Positions 54,790 through 64,000 of a stretch of 64,000 nt of DNA are shown here, piece by piece (within the stretch, counting starts at the first letter, position 1; every line of letters starts with the position of its first letter). This DNA is from Pyrrhosoma nymphula. Its lineage: Eukaryota; Arthropoda; Insecta; Odonata; Coenagrionidae. The notes under the pieces were generated by a model that saw only the letters and a program-made list of their open reading frames with translations, had not been told where the DNA came from and did not search any database. The position numbers were made by a program, and so were the translations under genes. Location of the stretch: positions 82,704,576-82,768,575 of the forward strand of contig OY754329.1 in the NCBI GenBank assembly GCA_963573305.1, read 5' to 3'.

Positions 54790-54960
54790 GTAAACTTTAA
54801 GTCTTCAGGAGTTTCCCGCGACTTCATCAGTCCCCTCCATGGGCTGGAAACACCACGCGTACCCAGCTCCCTGATGTTGATGGCAGAGTCAGTCATTGAA
54901 ACGTCGGCAGCCTAATATCTGACCTGGTAGAAAACCTGTGTATACGTCACTCACATCATG
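54790..54960 (+). mobile_element. eroded PLE terminal motif (family 2-like)
   Basis: CTGATGT at 54871-54877 is followed by stem ATGGC/GTCAT and TTGAAACGTCGGCAG (54896-54910), then CTGACCTGGTAGAAAACC. The last parts resemble the outer arms of the palindrome at 43026-43181. The A9 core base is changed to T and the GT closure is missing. Confidence 0.4.
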
Positions 54961-57900
54961 CATCGGGGAAAAAATACATCCTCAATGGGGAAATAAGAAT
55001 TCGTGGCACTCGCTATGACATAAATGCGTATATACCTCCACATCGCACCCAAGAAGGGATCAAAATTCTCCTGAAAAATCTCCGCGACTCGGCAATCGAT
55101 GGTTGGTTGGTTTGTTATTTGAGGAGGCTACGGGCCAGGAACAGAGGTCGTAAGCACCATTTGATATTGGTGGGTACGCTGATGAGGGAAAGATTATTCA
55201 CGGAAGAAAAAAAGGGAGAAGTCAAACACGGCATCAGCATTAGCATGCTCTCAACGAAAGGTGCCAAGGAGACCACAGTTTTCCGTACCATCCAAAGGAC
55301 GGAATACTACACTTTAAGTGTCCTCCAAAAGAAATCCAAGTACCTGTCGGAACTCCATTGAAGAAGCCTACCATATCCGACAATTGAACCAGGGACCTCG
55401 GGACGGTACTCTAGAGAACACACCAACCCCAACGTCCCAAGGATTCAAATCCGGACCTCCAGGATATGAACTCGTACTCTTGAGTGGGTCTTCGGGGTAC
55501 CAGTTTTTTATCCTCCAACCCACTGAATCCCGAAGACAAAGAAACAGAGGGGTGAATAAATAAGCTCTGAAAGCGGAGAAGCCAGAGCAAAGGGAATTGA
55601 TAAGCAGTCTGCGAAGATGTGACGGGGCTGAAGGAGCCCTGGACGAGTGACCCGATTGAATGAGAGCCTGGCAGATGACAAAAGGGAATTGGTCTGAAAT
55701 TGGAAGGGCATTTTTACGGAGAGGAAGGCCGTAGAAGGACCGATCTCGGGGATGAAGCACTCATGAGAAGCTGGGGAACAACCTTGAAAGAAACGAAAGA
55801 GCAGAGGGAATAGGTATTTATGCGAGAAAATCAAGCTTTAAAGACATTCTAACAAGAAAAAGGGGATGCAAAAAAATTCAAGTTCAGGAGAGGAAAGAAT
55901 ATGGCCAAGTGATCCCTAATATATCCATAATATTTATCAAAGGGCAATTGGTGCAAAGAGACAAGCGTTCTCCAATTTCCATTTAAGAGCGTAGGGTACA
56001 AGGAACATGGTGATTTGGTTTACAGTAACGCCAGATGTAGTGCTCTTGCAAAATCTTATCGCAGAAGGATGCGTAAAACGCTACTTTATGGAGGGGGTCC
56101 ATCCAGTGGAATATATAATGAGAAGGAAGGGAGGGAAGGGTTATGAACATGTCTTAATTTCAAAAAATCAGTTATTTATCAAGTTTAAAAAAAATGTTTT
56201 AGATAAATTAAAAATAGAAAATATATTCTTTATATAAAGAATTTAATTTAATATAATTGGAATGGCTGCCGTAATATACTGATAAGAGTCAAAAGTTTAC
56301 AAACCTACACAGCCACTATTATCCCGAAGTGACTGCTTTTTGATAAATGGATCTTTCTACTCCCAAAACCATCGGGTGTACATCTGTCACAACCTTTTGC
56401 AAGGTCTGCATAACGTTATTTTATCACCAGAGAGCTAATTGATAAAAACTGGACATAAAGCTTACAAACATGGTTGCCTGGAAGAAGCCACTGACGAAGA
56501 TCCAATTTATCTGAGGATGAAGAGGCTTAGTTTCTTCTTCATTGGCAGACATGTTGGACCGTTGAAATTGATTCATGTTTTTACTGTTTCCATTTTAAGG
56601 TTGACCTTGAGGTAGGCATCTGTAACATATTACGCTAAAGATAAAAAGAGCGTAAAATCATTGCAACATGAATTCAATTATTATTCATTATTGCAATTCC
56701 CGATTATAAACTTGTTATCCATTCACCGTTCAAACAATTTGACTGATACAATGCAATAGTACAATTCAGTTTGTGGTATTCTGACAAGATATATTACTAT
56801 ACATATAAAATAATAAATACCACAATATAAAACAACTAAGTCCTCGTATTCCTAGACGAGATGTGAACCCGCTTTATCAGGTAAGTAACATGAACATCAC
56901 GGCCGACGCGGTTTTACGTTAGATAATAGCCCCTGCTTGCTAAATACTCATATAATTATGTAGTAGAAAACTGACTACGAACTTCGGATAAATGATAACA
57001 GCTCACTCAACAGCTTCAGACTTCACTACGTGGCTATTAGTGCCCCTATTAATGAATAAAATCTTAAACTTTCCTTAGAATTTTAGTACAAATATTAGCG
57101 CAAATTTATTTAATTATTCGGAATAAATTCTGTGAAAAAGTATAAGTTTTGATTCCCTATTACGGAATCCGCAAAGAATGATAATTACGCCACACCGGAG
57201 CAAAATATTAATGGATACTCATTGTGCGTTACCAGAAAATAATACTACCCACTATCTTCATCATATTTGCATCGCCATCATATTTTCATCACCATCACCA
57301 ATCAATCATATTTTTCTTTTCCGTTGCTTCTAATTACGACTGGTATCTCTGGTCATGGCAGCAGAAATGCTATAATTATTCCATAGCGCACTTGGAAAAT
57401 ATTTACTTTGAAAAATATTCACACTCTCAGCGAGAAGCAATAGAAATCTGGGCAGTGGTGGATATGGTTTTAAATTATTCATATGGAAAAAGAAACAAGA
57501 TTCTGCCACTCATGTATACAGCTGGAGTTCCATCACTGAATCCAATCATGGAAAAGCTTGGATGCGGAAAAATGAGAAAATGGGACACCGGAGAGAGTAA
57601 AAGGAGGAAAGCGTCTATTCCGATGACAAATATGAGAGAAAATAATAGCATTCCACACACAAAGGGAATCGCAGAAAAGCTTGCGTTACGAATGGACTTC
57701 GTTGAACTGCTTTCCACTCGCCATTCGGGTTCATATGCTGCTGAAAACATTAATCCTCAAGCCTACCCTATTTCTGCCTTGATTATGTTATATCTATTAT
57801 GTATTCACAGAATGCAGTGAAACAGGCGAGAATTTAGTGTATTACGCATGCTTATGCCGTAGAGTAATATAATTTTATATACATAAAAATCAAAAATACA

Positions 57901-58599
57901 AACGATAAATAAACCAATAGCCTCTCTTTATAAGCTATGAGATAATAAAATATGGTCGATTATACATTTTAACATAGGAAGTAAGAACATTCTGCAAGTA
58001 AAGAGCGATGTATTCCGGCATTTCTAAGTTAACTTTTACACCATTTAAATTCTAACAACATAATTATTTTATTTCTTCAGTTTGACATCAAGTATATGAA
58101 TTTTGAGAAAGAAGATTAGAACTTCGTTGGAATTAATCAGTTGCAATTGTTGTGCATGATTCAGCACGAGTTTTTCTTACAGCTTCTCCAAGCAATACAT
58201 ACGTGGTGCTTTATTGTATCACCACCCAAGTCGTTTTCCTGTTAAAGAATTTGATATATTTGTGACTGAAAATTCACAAAAGATTATTTACGTGTTTATA
58301 TACAGCTCACTTAATTTGACGGAACAAATTGAATACAAAATAATATTTTTCATTAGTATTTTTGCATATGTATTATTATGTGAGTATAATTATATTTTCT
58401 AAGGGCTGAAGATCTATTTTAAGGTTATTTTTCTTAGTGATATATGAAGGAAACCAAATAGCAAGACTAAAAAACACTCCGCTAATATAAAATGACTTTC
58501 CGCCCTCTCTATCTTCCAATTCCTTTTCCCTATTCCCTTCCTTTTTCATAGTTGGTGTGCTAACACCTACTTCCATATGCCCCCACGGTAGCTACTATG
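54961..58599. other. stretch without recognisable gene
   Basis: The longest frame is 198 codons on the plus strand (57224-57820). It starts with a hydrophobic and His-rich stretch and then becomes basic, and no domain is recognisable. A 130-codon minus-strand frame at 55368-55760 lies in purine-rich sequence and is compositional. I see no splice or poly(A) arrangement that would support a gene. Confidence 0.35.
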
Positions 58600-58890
58600 T
58601 ATAAGTTTATTTATTAGGGTAATCTACTGGTTAAGATAGGTTTAAACGGTAGAGAGTAAAATTCCTTAGATTTTTTCAGCCGCAGCCCCCTATCAACTCA
58701 TACAATTTCTTACTTCATCTTATCATACCTCATACCTCTCTTCATCCCGTATTTGAAGATTATTCGTTTTTCTACCCATTCCACACTTACTCAAAATCCT
58801 CCTCTTGGACTACATCCTATCATGGCATCCCTTCATTCCTCATCACTTCTTTCAACCACCTCATTTTGAAGTTTCCGCATAGATTTTCTA
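58600..58890 (-). pseudogene. possible decayed reverse transcriptase tail
   Basis: On the minus strand the translation gives NEVVERS.EEWRDAM, basic residues, then YELIGGCG.KNLRNFTLYRL up to a stop. This loosely resembles the extreme C-terminus of RTE-like elements (WR....L). The evidence is thin. Confidence 0.22.
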
Positions 58891-59863
58891 ATAATTGAAG
58901 ATTAAAGATGTCGTATTTTCCTTAATCTAAATTATACATATAAATCTTTCAGTGACTCTAGATAACAATACAGACTGAGTGACGGTTAACCCCGATACAC
59001 CGTACAAAATAATTAATGCTATTAGTAAGTTCATGGAGAATGTCGCTCAAATGGGTACATTATACTGATTATTCATCGCATTAGCAGGCTCGCATACGAA
59101 ATCACGGTCTTTAGAGTTCAGGAAAACTGTTCACAGCAGCATTAAGCCTCTAATGCCCAAATTTTTTCAGCAAGTACATTCATTTTTTCATTACATTAGC
59201 ATATATTTTATAATTTTTTGGACTGGTAAATGCTAGTTAAATGTTTTTATATGTTATGACCCTGCATCAAGAAATGATCCTAAATTTGGGTATAGATCCG
59301 GGTAAATATGAGATTTGTATTATTAATTGTATATTAGTGAAAAAATATGTAAACGAGGGCGGAAGAGGATTAACATTATTCGAGTGATTTGAAATGTGCA
59401 CAACATAAAGATTACCCTAGTTCCTCTCCGGAGCAGTTTCGGAAAAATATTAAACCCAACAATTCTGATTAAAAGTTAAGCATAAAAACAGGACAAAAAT
59501 GATTTCATCACAACGATAACGATAGGCACAGTTATATAAACAACTTTTAAATTTGGCATTCTTAGGAAAAATACATGTAAACGCGACAACAAACTGAAAT
59601 ATGCAATGTAATGAAGAGAGATGAAGGAGGATTAAAACAGAAGGTGTAAGATGTATTCAGTTGGCAGATAATGGTAAACTGTTATTTATGCCCTATCAAC
59701 ATTTATCAGTAGATAGTATAATTATGACTCCTTAGCACTTGTGATACATAGATATGCGAATGTTTTTCACACATAGCAAGTGACAGTCCTCGTTTTGTTT
59801 AAACCGTCCATTTGAATATGATTCCGCCTTTTAACTAAATAATTTTTTATTTTCTGGTCTTAG

Positions 59864-60103
59864 TCAATAAAACTGGAAATCCTTCATCGTATTCCTCCAC
59901 ATCCCCAATATTTTGCCTAGATTCCTTGTATTGAGAATTTTCCACGACCTTTTTTCAACTCTTCCTATCACATCATTGATTTTTCTACCTCCAACTTGTG
60001 AAGTGTTCCGACTCTCATAAATTCTACATAAGTGGCATATCCATAACAGCACAATTTTTTTTGGCTGATCTACTGCAGGATAATCTAATCCACACTCATA
60101 CAT
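59864..60103 (-). pseudogene. possible decayed non-LTR reverse transcriptase C-terminus
   Basis: The 79-codon frame contains VLLWICHLCRIYESRNTSQV, then GGRKINDVIGRVEKRSWKIL, NTRNLGKILGMWRNTMKD and a stop. The spacing resembles the end of RTE/Jockey-type proteins (W.GH..RM...R, GRP...W..., W......A.DR..WRN). Individual key residues such as the Gly of WIGH are replaced, so this is a decayed copy at best. Confidence 0.35.
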
Positions 60104-63042
60104 ACCCCATCATTACTTATACATACAAGACATATATAATATTTATTAGAAAATAAATCAAGAGATTTGAAAATAAATGACTCAATGTAAGTTTATTTCC
60201 AAATCCGCTGAGTGCAGTTGAACAGCGCCTCTTATTTAACTTTTAGAGAGGTATCAACCTTCAATCCACCATATTTGACCCTTCCAATATTCGATTGTAT
60301 TCCAATTCTCCAGACCGTAGTGTGCCTCTCATTCTGGGGGAAAACACATTTGTGATTCAAAGATCAAACGAAAATTGGGTCAGCAATCAGAACATAATGC
60401 AAACCTATTCACAGTGCTATCCACATTTCTTTTGAAAATTAGCACGTAGTAACATGGAAGTACATTATTCTTCAACCCATAGCTTTATAAAGTAATCTCT
60501 TTGCATATACTTCACAGATTACCTGCATTTGGATCCGATTCAATTTGATTCATGGTCAATGACTGCATATTGATGTATTTAGAAAATCTAATACATCACC
60601 TACCTCACTTCTCGACGCTCTTACAAGAAACTAGGAGTCGAATGCAGTGTCATAGGCGGCCACAGAGGAGGTGTGGAACAAACTAATATCTCGACGAGGC
60701 TTTATGTTGGTGAAATAGTAATTGAAAAAGTTGGAGAAACGGACGAATATTGACAAAAATGAAGGAAGAAGTTTTTAATATCAGAATCATTTAGTATAGA
60801 TAAATGTTGGCTCATTTCTATATTTATTCAAACTATATCGTTAATAAATACACAAAAAAAAATAAATTTAAACCGTAAAATTGAAAAAAGTTAAAGTTGA
60901 AAGAAATTTTACGGATGCAAGCACATTTAGCATTTTTATAAAGGATTTTTTAAATTCCATACCCAACTTAATAAATTAGTAAATTAGGAATAGTTGAGCA
61001 AATATTTGATAATCACAACGTATAAGATTTCTAAGTAACTAGTGTAAATGTGCTGTTTCGACGGGGAACGAAGCTGGATACGTATTTTCTTCGAAATTAT
61101 TTCGTTTTAAAACGATGGGTATATGTCAATTCATTTGGGTAATCCGTCAGTAATTTTGCATCTCAGCTGTTAGCATTAAAGCTTAATAAAATGTCATTAG
61201 AATCAACATGTTATTTCTTACTGAAACTCGAAGTAGAGCATTATATTTTTATCAAAACGGCGGCGCAATTCCAAAGCCATTTCGTCCAAATGTTATCGCT
61301 TAGCTCTGAGCGGCGATCGAAACATTTATCTGAAATGTTTCGGGTTCTCTTTTGAAATGTTTACTCTTACGCAAGAGCTACCACCAGATTGCGTATTTTA
61401 AAGTTCATTAAAAACGCATGTAGTTCGCAGTGGCTTTAGTGGGCAATAAAAGTTAACGTTTTACAGCATAGGGGAAAATCCAAATCTGATTACGAGAAAA
61501 CTCCCTCCTCTCACACCAATTCCCAACCACGAGCAACGAGTACAGTTAATTAATGTCCACTGCGTGGAGCATCAATAAATTAAGTCGACATTTTCACTCG
61601 GGAAAATTCACCTTATCGCAAAAAAATGTGGATAAAAATCAAATGAAACTGTTCCAGTCAGAATCAATTTAAGGGTGACTTTATCATTAAACTTCATACA
61701 GCATTTAATCGACGATAATTACAATTTAAAACGACGACTAACAAGCATTATGGTAGTTACGTGAGAACTAATGCCACATTCTGCAGTGAGTTTCACATAT
61801 AGGGGAAATAAATACACAGGAAGGGTTCAGATGAATAACACAGAACATTTAAAGATAACATCTTTTCGCGTGAATAACGTCATTTGCAAAGATCCAATAG
61901 CCTTAGAAATAAAAGAAAAAGAATCATTAGGTATTTATTTTTATATTATACGTTAGGTGGTCATTGAGAAAGTCTAAAAATATATGCCATAAGTGGACAT
62001 TAATTATTTTCTTGCATATTTTTCTTCTAACCCTTACTCGCCATTATGAGTAAAAATGGGATTATCTTAATAATTTATTCAGCCCAAAAGTTATTATCAT
62101 GGAAAACGATACCCTTGAATTTTTAAAATAATGAATACGTAAGTATAATTGCAGGAATTGCACTTAAGGTCACGCTCATAACACCTGAAATGTCCTCTTT
62201 CCTTTGCATGTATTTGTCCCTTGAAACTGTAAATTCCGCTTTTCTGCATCGATAAATTATAACTGCCTGACATCTCTCAAAATCATGGCACCGATCAAGG
62301 TGATGACAAAACTCGCCGTTGAAAATCAGGCCAAATGTACTTCAAAGCCATAACCACACAAGGGCTAGATTGTATTTTTTTCGCTTTCCCGCCGACAAGT
62401 GCAGGAGGTAGTGAGATCATTGAAAAACAAAAGAATCACTTCGAAACGAACCAGTTCGCGTTTGTAAAAACTATAAGGCGTTATTCCCTTTTCAATAAAT
62501 CAATAGTAAGAGTAATGAGAAGTCAAAAGCGTTATATTAAAGTCAAGGACCAGAAGCCTCAAAACGGATCCACAAGTTTACCACGAAATACCCTAGCTAA
62601 GAATTAAGTCCGAATTTATTTATGAGTTAGGGGCTTGGGAATTTTCCATTCACCATGCCTAAAAAGATTCATACTCCAGAGATTACGACAATAAATGTTC
62701 TAACCCTAACATAATTATTTACTTTTAGCAGAGATATTCTCCCTTTTGGGTCATCTTTCTTCCGCCGCGCCGCGCTGGAACATATTAACATCTCCATGTT
62801 ATATTATACGTAATTTTTTCACTGCGATAGAAGAGAACTTAAGTTTAAGTAAAATTATGAAATACGAGTTAAAAGTTTGTATCGCAAAATGGCACACTAG
62901 TCATTACTCCCTTCTCCAGAGGTGACAGTAATTAATAATGACAGAACTCGAGTCACAAACATATTACCAACAGATACGGGCAGTGTGCAAGGTGACATCC
63001 TTCGTCTAACCAAATAACAAATATACCAAATTAGTGAATACT
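60104..63042. other. AT-rich stretch without recognisable gene
   Basis: A perfect 10-bp hairpin (CGAAACATTT/AAATGTTTCG) is at 61318-61342. Frames at 61771-61956 and 62335-62607 are unrecognised. Nothing else can be supported. Confidence 0.4.
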
Positions 63043-63081
63043 AGGTTATAATTACTACGTAACATTTCACGTGCCGGCGCG
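63043..63081 (+). repeat. 39-bp direct repeat flanking SINE-A, left
   Basis: AGGTTATAATTACTACGTAA and onward, ending GTGCCGGCGCG. It matches 63333-63371 with three differences. Confidence 0.7.
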
Positions 63082-63092
63082 AGGACGGCCCA

Positions 63093-63332
63093 GAGCGTGG
63101 TGGCCTAGTGGGTAGAACGCTTGGCTACTAATCGAAGGGTCCCGGGTTCAAATTCGGGTGAAGCATTTGGACGCCCCCAAACAAAAAAAATCATCGGAGT
63201 TCGAGGTGGCCCAGGGAAAGGAACTGGCCCCCCTACCCTGAACGTGTGAATTTCACACGCCTGTGGCTTAGTCCGAGGTGAGCAACCCTCAACTATCCAA
63301 ACCAACCTTGGGGTTGAATCGCTGAGTGAGTG
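63093..63332 (+). mobile_element. SINE-A copy (tRNA-derived, plus)
   Basis: The head holds the A box TGGCCTAGTGG (63101-63111) and B box GGTTCAAATTC (63145-63155). The body follows: TTTGGACGCCCCCAAAC, GAGGTGGCCCAGGGAAAGG, CACACGCCTGTGGCTTAG and CAACTATCCAAACCAACCTT. It matches the minus-strand copy at 25150-25389. Polymerase III promoter boxes are intact in sequence, so the copy could in principle be transcribed. Confidence 0.8.
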
Positions 63333-63371
63333 AGGTTATAACTACTACGTAACATATCACTTGCCGGCGCG
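63333..63371 (+). repeat. 39-bp direct repeat flanking SINE-A, right
   Basis: Second copy of the 63043-63081 sequence, starting AGGTTATAACTACTACG. It is unusually long for a SINE target-site duplication. Confidence 0.7.
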
Positions 63372-64000
63372 GGTTGTGAGGGAACGACAACCGACAGCAA
63401 CTCATGGCTGCGGGAACAAATTAATAAATAGCACATTTGAGCAATGAATTCATTTTTAAGTTGATTTTTAAAAGTACGATAAACCATTAAGAGGGGTTGG
63501 TTACCACGCCTCAAAAATCAATTTTTGGGCCATTGGCTTACCATCACCAACGTGGAATACTAATAGATGTAAAAATTCTACATATATTCACCGTTCGTCG
63601 ATTACAATATGTAGCAAGGACTTAAACGTTTTCGTGTGTACCTACTGGATGCAAATCACATCGGAGAAAAAATAGAAAACTTATCTAAATATCGAATATT
63701 TATTTTTGGAATGGTTCTCGTCCATAGGAAGCGATGAGAAAATTAACTATGAAGTAAATTCTACTTTAATCTTTGAATCCAGATTTTCTGAAGTACGTAT
63801 ATTTCACTCAATTTCTGCAATCGTGTAAAGCGAGAATGATGTCTAGCGCATTCCTCGGTAGGCTGTCGCGCAGAGCGCAAACGAAAAGATGGCGCTACTG
63901 TCTATTGAAGCGAGAAACCCCCTGGGATCGGCGTGTTTCATGTCGGAACTCGCAGGGCCGTTTCACCTTTTCGAAAAGTATCCACTCCTCTTAAAGGTGG
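63372..64000. other. window end, no recognisable gene
   Basis: From about 63830 the sequence is less AT-rich, with CpG-containing blocks (GTCGCGCAGAGCGCAAACG). A 73-codon frame (63773-63994) is unrecognised. A gene could begin beyond the window. Confidence 0.3.

Noticed and set aside
54811..54830. minus-strand CTGATGA close to GAAAC
   Set aside because: Only eight bases separate the two boxes, and they cannot form a stem II.
57224..57820. 198-codon plus-strand frame, the longest without a transposon match
   Set aside because: Low-complexity hydrophobic and His-rich start, no family resemblance, no supporting signals, and compositionally plausible by chance. Listed only as part of the surrounding stretch.
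63098..63172. genuine tRNA gene
   Set aside because: A and B boxes are good, but the acceptor stem does not pair and the same 240-bp unit recurs at 25.15-25.39 kb.
1..64000. CRISPR array or prokaryotic operon
   Set aside because: No regularly spaced repeats, no ribosome-binding-site pattern and no tightly packed genes. Composition and element types are animal.

Overview
This window looks like repeat-dominated nuclear DNA from an animal, most likely an arthropod. The reasons are an AT-rich background, no operon-like gene packing, long gene-free stretches, and a transposon mix typical of arthropods: Penelope-like elements (PLEs) with GIY-YIG endonucleases, an R2-like non-LTR element, a mariner copy and tRNA-derived SINEs. 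No species can be named. I found no host protein gene, exon, rRNA or genuine tRNA that I would defend. Nearly all open reading frames are under 130 codons and match nothing I recognise.

The main theme is PLEs. Three bodies retain GIY-YIG coding sequence: 28.50-29.81 kb (minus strand, with the end of the reverse transcriptase including YVDD), 30.04-30.94 kb (minus) and 48.57-49.38 kb (plus). A fainter trace lies near 10.6-10.8 kb. Around and between them are many PLE terminal-repeat relics, usually palindromic. Several carry a hammerhead ribozyme core: CTGANGA, a short stem II, GAAAC, a 5-14 nt loop closed by AC/GT, then one H residue. That is the 'diminished stem III' hammerhead type already known from PLEs. 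The cleanest copies are near 11.24, 28.59, 29.72, 30.12, 48.18 and 49.92 kb. At 11.1-11.35 kb two such motifs face away from each other in a near-perfect palindrome with 109-bp arms. Between 48.0 and 50.2 kb PLE ends alternate with long (TA)n arrays.

Layout: 0-10.5 kb is AT-rich, with a PLE end and a palindrome at 2.1-2.6 kb. 10.6-11.4 kb holds PLE remnants. 13.6-14.9 kb is a fold-back element with a mariner-like tip. 15.1-16.4 kb is the 3' part of an R2-like element with a restriction-like endonuclease, followed by a broken mariner at 16.9-17.4 kb. 18.4-19.5 kb has two near-identical 400-bp repeats, and 19.8-20.5 kb has three joined copies of a tRNA-like SINE. 25.1-25.4 kb and 63.1-63.3 kb carry a second tRNA-like SINE in opposite orientations. 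27.8-30.9 kb joins a non-LTR reverse transcriptase tail to two PLEs. A 560-bp MITE-like element occurs at 35.9 kb and, inverted, at 43.2 kb. 40-55 kb is a field of palindromes and decayed reverse transcriptase tails. The remainder shows nothing I can name.

The elements do not form a host pathway. What links them is retrotransposition: PLE endonuclease and reverse transcriptase, hammerhead motifs that probably process element RNA, and parasitic SINEs and MITEs. Ribozyme calls rest on reading the core by eye. Stem I is not obvious in any copy, so activity is unproven.
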